A stretch of DNA of 64,000 nt from Archilochus colubris (taxonomy: Eukaryota; Chordata; Aves; Apodiformes; Trochilidae). The notes below the pieces were generated by a model. It worked only from the letters and a program-made list of their open reading frames with translations, was not told the origin of the DNA and searched no databases. A program made the position numbers and the translations under genes. This document shows positions 11,026 through 35,000 of the stretch, in pieces (the stretch's first letter is position 1; each line of letters opens with the position of its first letter). The DNA is taken from the NCBI GenBank assembly GCA_023079485.1, contig CM041090.1, positions 32,638,874-32,702,873 on the forward strand, given 5' to 3'.

Positions 11026-11118
11026 CCCGCGTGCCGCCGGTGCCCCGCGCTTCGCCCCGCGGCGCCGAGACCTCCCCGGGGGGGCCGATGCGACTGCCGC
11101 CCGCTGACGCCTGCCAAG

Positions 11119-22969
<11,851 letters not shown>

Positions 22970-23360
22970 ATTAGAAAACTATATGCTTTCTTCTGGAAAA
23001 GACTGACTATAAAAATGTATATTTTTCTAATGTGAATACTGGAATTATTGGAATTTAACTTATTTGTAAACTGTTTCTATGCCCTGTACTTTTTATAACT
23101 TATGTTTATATAAATTTAGCAGCATTGCAACCAAAAATTCTAGAATTAATGTCATTCTGTTTGCTTTATATGTTGGGGGTGGGTGGAAAGTGGAACTCTG
23201 TCAACCCTAAAACTGTTGCATTATTCCCTTTTGTTACCTAATTCCTTTTCTCTCTGGCCATCTAAAAATGCAGTAAGTTGTACTGCAGTTCAGAAGTGAT
23301 GTCCTGTGTACTGGCAAGCTGTATATGGGTAAAATAAAAACTCTTAAAAATATGCATTTT
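22970..23360 (+). other. ZNF839: ZNF839 3' UTR with poly(A) signal
   Basis: AT-rich tail after the stop codon. AATAAA at 23333-23338 is the first canonical signal and probably sets the transcript end near 23355. Confidence 0.75.
23333..23338 (+). promoter_or_regulatory. ZNF839: Poly(A) signal AATAAA of ZNF839
   Basis: Canonical hexamer about 365 bases after the stop codon, followed by T-rich and TG-containing sequence. Confidence 0.75.
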
Positions 23361-26330
23361 CTGTGCCATTGAGATTGCAAACCACTGTTGCACTTTCTTA
23401 AAGATAGCTTGAATATTCATTAGCATCTAGTCTTGATGTGCACAACTCTGCCTGGAAAAATGGGCCTTTTAAATATAATCCATACACATGCATTCTGGGA
23501 ACAATGTGACAGCCTAGCTGATCCTGACTGAAATAAGCATCCACTGAGTTAGAGACAAAAATAGCCACAAAGAAGATCTGATTTGTGCTGAACTGTTGGA
23601 AATATATAAGTATGTTCATCTCATGTTCAGCCACACCATTAATAATGCTACTTAGAAAGAGGAAGGTAAGTAGTGATCTGATTTTTTCCTTAAGGAGATA
23701 CCAAATTCTTTTTTTACTTTAGTTTGTGATGTTTTTACTTTTGTTAGACTTCAACTGCATGTTTTTCTTTTAGATGACACATCCTTTACCAGTTCTAAGC
23801 TTTGACCTTCCAAGTAACTCCATACTGCCTTGTACTATTTAATCATTTAAAAAAGGTATCCTTGAGTATAATCCCCGTTTCTCTATGCAGACAGAAAATT
23901 TCCTGAATTACTTACCTACTGCTGTCTTGTATTTTGGTTTAGTTTTGTTTGACTTTTTTTTTTTCCCTGATAAATTTCCCTTGGAAAAGATAAATTTGAT
24001 TATCTAAACCACTACATTTTATGTACGGATGTGAAAGATGTCGTGTGTCAGTGAGCTCCTGTCTGGTGATTGGGTTTATGGTAGTTTTTGGCTTGGGTCT
24101 TTTGTCTTCTGTTTTAGAAGGTGAAAATTGTCAGAGGATACAGGCCCACTTTATAAATACACATACTGTACAAGGGGAGGTTCTGCTGGTCTTTCAAAGT
24201 CTTCAATTGCAGTGAGCAATTCTTTGTTACACACTCTGTACTCACTGCCTCAATACTACATCTGAGGGCTTCAAATATAACAATCAACTGCTTAGAGCTT
24301 CAATGGCAAAACATCTCTGCAATGATTTTGCTGTAATGTTCCAGGGTCTGATAGCAGCCAATGATCAAGGGGGTCTGTGAATATGAAGACTTCTTCCTGA
24401 AGAGCTTATTTCCTCTAAGAAACACCAACAAACCACAATTTCCACCTGTGCAGAAAATGAAAATCTGCTTCAATTCTGCCTTAGCTATCGATTGGCACAT
24501 ACTGGGAAATACAGTGCACCTATTCTTATCTTAAGAGAACAATTCTATAAGTGAACCAACCTTTGCTCCTTGGAAAATATTTTTCAAGTATGAAGGTGTT
24601 TCCATAGTGACAAGGGTCTGGCCCTACCCAGGTAAATTAAAGTGGCTGTTAAACTAGGTGGATTGCTTGCACAGAATGATAATAAAACCCAACAAAGGTA
24701 TTCATAACTGATTGTATTCTTGAGCTTCAGCAGAATTTTTTTTTAGATGCTAGAAATGTGGGGTAAGAATAGAATGCTATTAAGCTGTCAAAGCCAACCT
24801 TGTTGTTGAACAGAGCAACGTGACAAGAAAGCTTTTCCAATTCATGTCTGCCTGTCTGTTCCATGTGTATTTCTCTTTCCATGCTTATAGGGTTTCAGCT
24901 TTGAACTCTTTTCAGTAAGTGACACTACTTTTCCTATCAAAAACCTCTTCCAGAATCTCTTACTGTTTTAATTAGATTTTTCTAGAGTCAAACCACAGCT
25001 GTTACTGTCATTTCATTGCAGTTTGCATTTTGTGTGGCTGTCTTTTAGTCAAAATAGTTGTTTCTTGGAGTATCAAGGGCAAACATCTGTCAGGGCACAA
25101 CCATGACTCAACAGCACTTAGAAATACTGAGTAATTGTGTGAAATGAGCTAAATCACAGGAGCAAGTCATACAGGCATTGAGTAAATGGGAAGAATCTGG
25201 ATTATTAATCATAATTGAGAAAGCAGAAGGCCTAAATTCACTACACATTAAGGATTTAACTAAGAATTTGATGACACAGCTGCATAGTTTCCACTGTGTA
25301 GTACTTTTTCCTGAAAATTGCCAATTTGCAATAGCAGCCAGCAGTTATCAAAGGCTGGGTAAGTGTAGCAGCTTCTCAGCACTACCCAGGTCTGACAACA
25401 GATGCTACAGTGATTATTACATCTTTAGGAGTGAAAGAATATCAGGGTATTGAATTCCATTTCAGCACTTAACTTTTGCATTAACTGCTTCTCCAGAACA
25501 CTCTCTACTCTTTTTTCCAAGAAAGCAGGATGAAAAAAAAAAAGGAAGAACTTGTGACACTGATTCCCATCATGTAAATTGCTAATGCAAAATCCAGAGG
25601 GGGCACACACCTTTAGACCAAACTCACTTGGCATCAGAAACAGTAATACAAGGAAAAAAAAATCACTGAGTCCTATGTTAGAAAGGAAACACTAAGAGAT
25701 AAGGACAGGTCTTGTTTTTATTCAACAAATGCCTCTTAAAGAAAAAAAGTTATAATGAATTAAAGAGATGAGATCTTTTCATATAATGGCTGTGGAATGG
25801 TAAGTTGTAGTAAACCTTCTCACTGTGCTAGTTCAGGCTCAGATCACCCTAACCACACTGTAATAAAACCAAACCAGAATTTACACTACTGTCTTCAACA
25901 GCATTTCAAAACTACACACCAAACTACGTGGATACTTTTGGATCCATATTTGTATCCTGCCTTTTGTGCTTTCCTTTCCCCGTTTATAAAGCAAGTACAA
26001 ATACACCAGTGCTGTTATCATGAAAAAAAAGAAAAAGAGAGAGAGGAAACATCAAGAAGTGTGGTATTTCTCTGGTGAATGGGACAATGTAGGTATTTTA
26101 CATTGTCAAGACTTGGAAAGTAGTTCCACATTCTTTGGTGCAGGTGTCTGTGCACTGAATGCCCCCCAGGCCACCCAGGAGTGCTTACTCCTTCTGATCA
26201 TAGGGAACTTAGCTTCTACTACCTGTGGCCTCCTTTTTGCACTTGACATTGATAAAGAAACCAAAACCTGATCATCCCATGCAGAAAAAGGAGTATCAGA
26301 TGAGACAAAATAATAAATACAAATAGAGTA
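23361..26330. other. Convergent intergenic region, ZNF839 to CINP
   Basis: About 3 kb between two gene 3' ends. Only short open frames, with no homology I recognise. No transposon or RNA gene recognised. Confidence 0.65.
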
Positions 26331-26337
26331 AAATATT

Positions 26338-26343
26338 TTTAAT
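26338..26343 (-). promoter_or_regulatory. CINP: Probable poly(A) signal ATTAAA of CINP
   Basis: ATTAAA on the minus strand about 105 bases past the CINP stop codon. It is the common variant hexamer; no AATAAA is closer. Confidence 0.5.
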
Positions 26344-26446
26344 AAGCTTTACAAATTCAGCTTACTTGGTAAGCATTGCAATTTGCCATTTCAGTTTCAT
26401 CATTCAGTAAGCATCATTAGAAGTAAGCCATGTAACATTTGAAATT

Positions 26447-26649
26447 CTAGCACTGTCTATGTCCTGTTTCAAGCAGCATGGCTTCAAGTAGCAGTTTGCT
26501 GCTGTTTTCAATGTATGGCTGGTATAACCATGATGATAAATAGACCATCATCAAATCCTGGTCAGCAGAATGAGCAATTTCTTGTACAATTGTTTGCTTG
26601 AGCTGTAGTTCCTTCTTGTACATTTCAGAGAGCTTCAGAGAAACCTCAT
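26447..26649 (-). CDS. CINP: CINP coding exon 5 (terminal)
   Basis: Acceptor CAATCCATTTCAG; 203 bases to TAG at 26449-26447. It encodes YEVSLKLSEMYKKELQLKQT through LLETGHRQC. Confidence 0.96.
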
Positions 26650-29600
26650 CTGAAATGGATTGAAAAGCCAAGCACATTCACCTGAGGATTTCAGCAATTT
26701 TCTAAAAGTTAAATTATACTTGTAATACGTTGATCATTAAAAAACTCTACCTCATGTAAGGTATTTCCCATATTTATACATCTTGGTTTTTACAGCATTA
26801 GTAATATTTGCACACTCAAACATAAAATGCGGAAGAATTTCCTCAGCTTTTGGCTATATTTTACACACGTATGAAAAAGGAATCCCTTTTTAATTCTAGA
26901 ATAAGCAGGAGTGATTCTCAGGTCCCTCTGAAAATTATCAATTTCTTTCAAATAACTAAAACGTGATTTTAAAATTTTTGTAATGCTATCCCAAAATACA
27001 AGCTTCCCAATTTAGAGTCACAGTTGAGTTTAGCTAAAGGCTGTCCTCACATGCAAGGCAATTTAGTAATGCATGATCACTAATGAGTGATACTCATAAC
27101 GAAAAAATAACAGTAAACCAAAACAACAGACCAAAACTGAAGTGTGTCATGTAAAATAGTGGTATTGCTAGTAGTTACATTAATAATACTGTCAAGGGGC
27201 CTGAAATCTATGCAATAATTTTTAATTGCTTGACTTTCTTAAAAAAAACCCTACAAAACAACAAGCCACACACAAATTACTTGTAAAGAGAGACTGATAC
27301 TGTGTTTCTAACAGCCTGAACTATTACTACCTTCAAGATGATTTAAACTTTCATGAAGTAGACAGCATCACTAAATGATTCAGTCACAATGAGCATTTTG
27401 ACCCAAGTTGTCTTTGTCATTTTTTTGTTTAATTCCTTTCTCTGCCCCTTTTAAGTTGTCAGAAATTAACCCCTAAGATTCTTACTAACTTGTGGTAGTG
27501 TAGTAAGAAGCAGGGCTTCACAAAGTGAGGTTCTCACTTCACAAAGAAGGCAGTTGGCTTGTGTGTGATCAGGCTTCTCTTAAATTCAGTTTTAAAACTG
27601 GTAATACCAGCTGAGAGTCACCACCTTTTGCCATCAAGTGAGTTCTAAAAAGATTGGTACATCAAACATTTTGTTGCTTGTCTTGACTGACACTGAGATC
27701 AGAGACATTTTTCTTTGGCTGAGAATTAAGAGGCATAGTTTGTTTGCATTTAAGGATTTCATTTCAGTGTCAAGTAACAACTCGGCTAAGTCTACAGCTT
27801 AACAGTACGGGGTGGCAAATACGTCTCTCCCCGCAAAGGATGCAGCTGCTGCAGCTTGGACACCATAAACTGCTGACAGGCTCAGTTTTATGCTGTAATT
27901 GCTGCATGTCAGACAATGCTTAGCAATTCATACCAGCTGTCATCAGCAGTAACTAAGCCAAGAGGTGCATTCATGTGTTTATTGATTAGTCAATTATAAA
28001 AGAGACAGATACACTCTCTTTCTCTCTAAGGTAAGACATCCAGATAAAAGGGTTTACTTTCAGTCCCAAATTAGATGACATCAACAAAACAATGCAATTA
28101 GCTAAGATAATCAATATTTTACTTACAGAAGTATGTTGTGGGCCATGTATGAAAGAAGGGTGCTGTGCAATTTCCAGCTCCATGGTGGAATGTTTCCAAG
28201 TCACAGATTGCTTTAGAAGTTGAAGTAAGCTTTTCCATTTTCAGTTGTATTTTTGTCTGGAAATGATGAACATGTTAAAGAACATCTCAGGAACATTAGG
28301 CTACTATAATCTTAAACAATTTTGTAGAACATTCTATTTCTTAAGACTATTTAGTGTTAACGTCTCTAACCCTTTTATTTAACTCCAGACAGGAATCAAA
28401 CCAGGAATTTCTATAAAGATTTCATATGAGATATCCTAAGAATCTGAACACTGCAGCTATGAATTACTGACTGCTCTTGCCTAATTCCTTTGTTTCCCCT
28501 ATGTACAAATATATTAAAGCCCTCTTCCATTTTTTAGCCTCTCTCTGGGTTTTTCCCATAGCAATTTAGTACTGGTGAAAAACATCAGACTCTCAATTAT
28601 CAGTGTAGCACAAGCCTCATAAACACAGGCCTTCTTACATTATCATTTCAAGGTGACTTAAATTTGACTTTAAAAGATCATCAGCAGGTGAGAAAATCAG
28701 CTCAAGATACTACTGACAATATATATAGGTTAATTTAACAGCTTGCTTTGAAAAAGAGGTCATTCCATCCACTTACTTCACATTCGCCTGACTTTGTGCA
28801 TGACAAAGAGACTAATTTTTACAACAAAATGGAGCTTGCAGGCTGTATCTTTAAGTCAATAAGCTAAAATACAGGTATTTCTATAAATTCATAAGCTGGT
28901 ACTGACTCATAAGAATTAAAAATAAATGTCTGAAGTAGCTATGCTTAGTATCCAATCTAACAGTGGCTGCTTAGTCTCCCTTTACTCAGAAGTAACAAAA
29001 AATGCCATCAGCACAGTTGGTAGTCTGAATACAAAACTATCTCAATGGGAAAAACAAAAAAAAAAAACCCAACACATTACAGTTACTTTTAGCCACAGAA
29101 GAAAATTTGAGGAAAATCTAGCTGATTTCCTGCTTCTTCTAAATACTGGATCTAAATTCCCAGATCTATCATCTTTTTAACATGACTCCACTTTTGCAGA
29201 AGACTGTAAAAATTATTTTTAATAAGAATTTTAAATTACAGTATCAGGCAAAAAAACCTAGTCTTTCTGCTTCCTATCAAACTGACAGGTGACATTAATT
29301 CCTAGCAAGGTATCCAGAAAAAAGGTGGGTTACATAATAATTATTTTACTCTATTCTTCAGAGGATTTCTGCACAGAAAATTCAGGTAGGCAGACCAAAA
29401 ACACAACTGCATTATATCTAATCAAAGACAGCTGCAAGGATATAATGGCAGGTAAAGCACTGCTTTATGCTTTGTTGCTTGTTCTGCTCTATTCAAAGAG
29501 AATATTCAGGATGAGAAAACAGGTGCAGTTTTAGAATGCATTTTTTATACAAACTGCTTTCAGAAGATCACTTCATAAAGGAAGTGGAATTACAAGCAGA

Positions 29601-31906
29601 AGACAGATGGAAAACCAACTTTCAAATTTACCAACCAAGCAAATAAATGGTGCACACTACATGTATAATAATTTATGTTTGAAGCCCAAGAAATATGAAT
29701 AAAAATTCCAATTTTCTGTTTACAACAAATATTTGATGTCATACTTGGAGACACTTGGAACTGATTCATATTGACTAAGACTGAAAAAATGAACATTACC
29801 ATATGCTTTAAGGTCTCAAGTAATTCTGCACAACAGCTGTCCAGTTCTTCATTGTATTTTGGAGCTGGCTTTTCAGATTCTGTGGCACTGCTATCACATT
29901 CTATCTTCAGTTTGTTGTCTTGAAATCTAAAATAGAAACATAAGGCAGAGTGAACAATTGAGTATAGGTTTGACTGAGCTGTGCATATTTAAAATCCAGG
30001 TGGTACAGCATTTTTCACTTGCTATTAATGAGAATTTATACATAAAATACTGAGAGACACAGCCAGCCATGTGAGCAACTGGGGGTGATTCCTCCTTCAG
30101 AGGAACATAGAATTACACTACCTTAAAGAATGCACTTGATAAAACAGCTGCAGGTGTTAATACTTCTTCTCACTTCACCATGCCCCTGTGGTGGAGGTTA
30201 CTGTCTTGTAACAGGCAAAGTATTGCCCAGGCTTCAGCTGCTCCAGATGACAACCTGCTGACTCATCACAAACTCACCTTCATGCACAATTTAAGCTAAA
30301 ACACTCCACTGTGAACCCAGAGCAGCTCATGTGCAGATACCTATCCTGTCTTGCTGACTCCAATAGAAGCTGTAAACTTAGACAGGGAGTTGCTAAAAGT
30401 GGAAGCAACATCTGACACCATTATAGAAAAAAAATAATTAGCAATTTCTGAGCTACTACATGTCAGAACCCTGTCAGACAAATCCTGTTCAGCTCTCAGG
30501 ACTCTGGAGAAGTTTTCTACTCAAATCCCTGTTAGCTAAAGGTTTGTTTTACAGCACAAACATAACAGCTCTAGTGAAAAGGTTTTTATTATTTTTTGTA
30601 ATTATCACTGTTCTATTTTTTATCTATATCAATCACTGATTCTAAAATTCTGATGGAATCTTACTTTAGTGAAATTCGGTAATACTGGCCTCAGTGTATA
30701 TGTGCATGAGAGTAAAGAATTCACATGGGCTGAGATCTATAGTATTACATTCCAAATTTATCTATTATATATTTGAAATATCTGCTGTGCCTAACTATGC
30801 ATAATAAAAATTTTCCATTTCTTAAAAATATCACGACTTTATGTATTATTTTAATATTTGTAAGACATTTATTCTTGAATACAAATGGTTTTTATAACCA
30901 AAAAGTGTCACTGCTGAGTTTGATCTAAGAGCTGGCTTATTCACTCTGACATGTTCTTTCTCCATCTTTAGTAAGAACTTTCTAGTGAAGAAAAGATTAG
31001 TTTTTCAATAAAAGCAACCTTTATGCTGTCTTTCCTTGTATGTATTAGCATACTTACTGCTCACTGATCTTCATGTTGACTATTTTGTTTGCTGTTGTAA
31101 ATCCATTATCATTCAGTCTCTCCCATTTCATCATTAAATTATGCCAGTCTGCTGCATTATCTTTAAGTTTTCTTGCACTGACTGATAAAACAGGTCTTCT
31201 TGGAGTACTGTCAGCAGGACTTTTTGCTACATGAGAAAATAAATTCAAGCCATTTAAAGCATGTAGTAAAAAAATCAGCGTGATGTCTGGCAGCTGCTTG
31301 TGCGGATGATTTCCTTGCTTCACCTGCTGAATATCGATTAAAGTGGAATTTATATTAATTTCCCTCAGTCATGAAATCTTAATTCCTCAGCGTTGTTACA
31401 ATTCACAAGCAAATCGCGTTATTAAAAACCATACAAGCATGTTGCGTATCATACAAGCATGATACTGTAGCTTTGCAACACTGACCGGTCCTGGGCGTGG
31501 TTCTGCCCGGCACCAGCACTCGCAGCCCCTTCACTACTCAGGCACCCAGGGGGCCGCCAGCCCGGCCCGAAGCTCAGCATTCACAGGGCCGCCTGAAAAG
31601 CGGTCACGAACGTGGAGCCCCCACACACAGCAAGGCACGGGGGCCACTCACTTCTATCACGACCGGGGTGCTGGGGGGCACCTTCCTCACCCGTGCCTGA
31701 ACTCAGGAGGCTGTCCGGGCTCCACAGGCACTCTGCTATTTCACTTAGCAAAGCCCGGTTCCCCACTTTGGCTGCTTCCCACTGACCTCCTCCCGCCCTC
31801 CGCTCCCTCCCCGGGGTGAGCAGCCGCCCCCTGGCCCCAGCCGATGCCTCCGCCTGACGGGGCCATGGGAAGGGAGCGAACCCCCCTACCCTCACTCACC
31901 CGCCAT
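26447..31906 (-). CDS. CINP: CINP, CDK2-interacting protein, complete, five exons
   Basis: Exons 31906-31900, 31226-31058, 29926-29800, 28256-28127 and 26649-26447 join in frame to 212 codons including stop (211 residues; human CINP has 212). The family is known to bind CDK2 and CDC7 and to contact ATRIP in checkpoint signalling. More recently it was placed with SPATA5, SPATA5L1 and C1orf109 in the 55LCC ATPase complex for ribosome biogenesis and replisome turnover. Diagnostic segments include PRRPVLSVSARKLKDNAADW near the N-terminus, FFHTWPTTYFYEVS in the middle, and a helical C-terminus with SSWLYQPY and ending MLLETGHRQC. The protein is mainly helical with coiled-coil character. It is transcribed head to head with TECPR2. 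Confidence 0.96.
26650..28126 (-). other. CINP: CINP intron 4
   Basis: AT-rich intron with a short A/C-rich run near 27240. No other feature recognised. Confidence 0.8.
28127..28256 (-). CDS. CINP: CINP coding exon 4
   Basis: Acceptor ATCATTTCCAG, donor GTAAGT; 130 bases. It encodes TKIQLKMEKLTSTSKAICD and the FFHTWPTTYF motif, leaving after one base of a tyrosine codon. Confidence 0.95.
28257..29799 (-). other. CINP: CINP intron 3
   Basis: AT-rich, with a poly-A and ACCC run near 29049. No RNA gene or transposon recognised. Confidence 0.8.
29800..29926 (-). CDS. CINP: CINP coding exon 3
   Basis: Acceptor TTTCTATTTTAG, donor GTAATG; 127 bases. A variable acidic linker is followed by YNEELDSCCAELLETLKHM, matching the family EYNEELEKLCEELQ region. 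Confidence 0.93.
29927..31057 (-). other. CINP: CINP intron 2
   Basis: AT-rich unique sequence. Nothing else recognised. Confidence 0.8.
31058..31226 (-). CDS. CINP: CINP coding exon 2
   Basis: Acceptor TTCTCATGTAG, donor GTAAGT; 169 bases. It encodes VLSVSARKLKDNAADWHNLM and the KWERLNDNGFTTANKI segment. Confidence 0.96.
31227..31899 (-). other. CINP: CINP intron 1
   Basis: GC content climbs from about 31480 into the promoter island. Open frames here are products of GC-rich composition. Confidence 0.75.
31900..31906 (-). CDS. CINP: CINP coding exon 1 (7 coding bases, start codon)
   Basis: GCCGCCATGGCGG|GTGAGT: ideal Kozak context and a strong donor. Joined to exon 2 it reads MAAKSPADSTPRRPV, aligning with the known CINP start. 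Confidence 0.9.
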
Positions 31907-31926
31907 GGCGGCGCCCCGCCGGCCCG

Positions 31927-31934
31927 CGGAAGTG
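31927..31934 (+). promoter_or_regulatory. ETS/GABP-type site
   Basis: CGGAAGTG is the strong ETS-family core. It lies 21-28 bases upstream of the CINP start codon, in the shared promoter. Confidence 0.5.
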
Positions 31935-31949
31935 CGCTCACGTCCGGCC

Positions 31950-32079
31950 CCGCCCAGGCCCGGCCCCGCCGACCGGCGCAGGCAGCCGGGGCCGCCGCCG
32001 TCGCCTCGGGCCTGGGAGGCAGCGCTCTCCCTACCTCCACCCCTGCCGGGAGCTGTGGCCGCTCTCCGCTCCTGAAGAG
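31950..32079 (+). other. TECPR2: TECPR2 non-coding first exon (left end approximate)
   Basis: The sequence ends CTGAAGAG|GTGAGT, a near-perfect donor in the CpG island, oriented towards the TECPR2 coding exons 4.5 kb downstream. The left end is a guess, since the transcription start cannot be read. Confidence 0.6.
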
Positions 32080-35000
32080 GTGAGTGCAGCCGCGTCTCCG
32101 CGGAGACGGGCGGAAGCCGCCTGAGGGGCTGCGCTGTCTCTCGCTCCTCTCCCCGCCCGCCTCAAGCGGGGCCTGCCTGTTGCGGCCAGGGTGAGCGGGT
32201 GAAGGTGGCGCGGGGAGCGGGCCGGCTCTCCGGGGGGCTCGCCTTGGGGCAGGCTGAGGGGGTGTTCGGGGGGGCGACGGGCGAGGCGGCCGTTACCTGC
32301 CCGCGGAGCACCCCTTCCACATTCTCTTTTCCCTCCCCCCGTCCTCCCCGCCGTCTCCTGCCCGGCTGGGACTCTGGAGAGTAAATCCGGCTTAATCTGA
32401 GGAAAATCCATCGGGAAGGTGAGGCTGCTGGGAGCCTTGGCCGGTGTTCTTCCTCCTCTGTCAGGAGCTGCAACCCCTCCAGTGCTGGAAAGCATCGTGT
32501 TAGGGGGGAATGGTTGGAAACATCTGCCAGAATATGGAGACACGTAGAAGGAGGAAAGGTTTCCTAGAGTGGTTGGGTGTCTCAAGACCATCGGGGAGGG
32601 GAGAGCCTTCTCTCCGCTGCCCCCCTTGGTGTAGGTGCCCCCGCCGTGACCCAGGTGCTTCTTTTCCCGTCCGTTCCCTCCCCTAGGTTTGGACTTTTTA
32701 TGTGTTTTTCCTTTCAAAACAAACTCTTCTGAGCCATATATGCAGCGTTTCATGTGCCGTGTGAGGCGATGCGCGTGTTAATTATCGTGACCGGGGTGCT
32801 GGCCGGTGCCCTGCCTGCCGGCGGGATGCGGGAATCGGAGCCCGGGGTTCCAGCGTCTCTCAGCTGCCTGGGCTTGGCAGCTGTGCCCTGTGAAAAGCTC
32901 TCGGATGTGGCAGCCTCCTTGGCCTGCTCTTTAGGCAAAAAAAAAAATGGTGAGAAGTATTAGAAAATAAAACTGTTTTCCTGTTTTTATTGGGCAGGAT
33001 CTAGCTGAGATCAGAGACTTTTGTGTTTATTTGTGGTCATATAGGTGAGTTTGTCCATACTCTGAAGGAGCTTAAATTTGATTTTTTATGCCAAAGAATA
33101 AAACCCAAAACAAAACAGAACTGTTGTTCCTCTTGATCAGGCATGATACTCGGGTCCAGAGCAGTGCAGTGACAGGTTTAAACTCTTGCAGTCAATCTGT
33201 GGCATACCCTGGCACTAAACCTTTAACCACTCTCTGCCTGTTTAACCGTTGGATTATCTCTTACATTAGTTACCTGTGCTGGGCAGTGTTGGGCCTTATT
33301 CCTGTTTCTGAGACCAGAAAAAATTATAAAAAGACTGTTTTCAAAACAGCATGGCTTTGAATGCAGCATTTATAAGCTTGTGAACTTTCTTGAGAAGGAA
33401 GGACTGTTTTTGTCACGCTTTTTCAGTGTGCACCAGAAGGTATTTGTCTTTATTTTATCTCTGCTGCAGGACAGCTGCTTAGCAGAGGCTGATCTGCCCT
33501 GCATGGCTGTTGTGTACTTCAGAGTAACTGTGGCTGACACAGGCTGAGCATGTGCATCCGATTCCAAAATCTGTCTGAGAAAACAGATTATATCCACTGT
33601 TTGTCTTTGATTAACAAAGGAGGAAAACCAGCTAATAAATAATCCTAAAGCTGTTGGGAAAGAAAATGCTTGTGAATCCCAACTTTATTTTTGGGTATGT
33701 TGAAGACTTTAGGCTCAATAGCAGGTAACTGTGGTGTTCAGAGATTTTTAATATGTAGGCCACATTGCAGTTCTCTAATACTTTATACATTTGTTCTGTG
33801 AAGCTAAAATTAATTAGCAGTATTTTAAGTAAAGTGATGATTTGAGTTTTGTTTTCAGACAAGCAGAGAGAGTGTTTTCTTAGTCTGTGAACCGAACCAA
33901 TCAAGATGAATCTAAATTGGGAAAATAAAGAAATCATAGTGTATTAATGCATTTTTTTATTTTATCAGGGTAGAGAACAAAATTTAATTTTATTACAACT
34001 TTGCTATCAGAGAACATTAAAAGTAAGATTTTATATAAATTTTATGAAGAGTGAGAACCCTAACCTGACTGGTTTTTAAAAATTTAACTTAGTATATGAT
34101 AAAAAATAATTCCTCCCAGTGTGTTCTGTGGGGATATAAAAAACCCTTTGAAAAACTGCCTTTTTCTCTCTTTTGAAAATAAGTGTAAACTTACAAAGCA
34201 TTCACCAGGTTGCATAGGGTTGTTGTAGAGGAAAGAGTAGTAGCCTTTTTCTGGATAACACAAATTTCCATAATGCCAAACTAATTACTGTGTTTTTTTA
34301 AGAGTTTAGTAGAGCTTGAAGGAGAAGTGATGGAAAGTAAGAAATAATGAATTTTGAGAACTTAAAAGGTCTGTTGGCAACTTGGGAGTGTGAGAATGTT
34401 CCAGCTATGAGAGCTTTGGATGGTGTCAGACATGAATTGTAAGATTGACAAAGGGGACTTAAAATCAAGATATGTAAAATGAGGCAGTATCTAGAGAATG
34501 GTACAAACTGAGATTAGATGGAGGAAAATTTTTACCTGTGAGACTCAGGACAAAGGCTAGATTTTATTTTATTAGAAAAAAAGAGTGAAATGGGGGGGAA
34601 AAGACCAGCAACTCATACAGTTACTAACCTGGCAAAGCAGCTTGTTTGGAGCAGTGAACGAGATTTCAGCAGTGGGTTCTCTTTTAATTTAGTCAACTGC
34701 AGATAGAAGATAATAAATGATAAAGAAAAGGGTGTGAGACCCAAAATAAAGGATAAGAAACAGTGTGTGAAAATACTGTAAAAGAATGGTGGTGCACTGA
34801 GGTTATCTGTTAAATTGGTAAACAGCTTTGAAGGGAACTCTTCATTCAGAAATAGTTTGGACACATTAATAAGCTAATCCTTGCAATATTTTATGAAATA
34901 GGTGTCATGTCAGGTAATAAACAGAAGGAAAGTGGAATTAATTTGTCACAGTTAAAAACACCTAATTGCTGCTGGCTTATTTACTGTAGTTTTTGTAACA

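Larger units (their letters stand above)
31850..32460. promoter_or_regulatory. Bidirectional CpG-island promoter, CINP and TECPR2
   Basis: CpG-dense block between the CINP start codon (31906, minus) and the TECPR2 first-exon donor (32079, plus). It contains CGGAAGTG (ETS/GABP type) at 31927-31934 and TCACGTC at 31938-31944. No TATA box. The divergent spacing of under 200 bases implies a shared core promoter. Confidence 0.8.

Noticed and set aside
31497..32753. Multiple open frames on both strands around the CINP/TECPR2 promoter
   Set aside because: Composition effect of the CpG island. No conserved segment, and they contradict the well-supported first exons.
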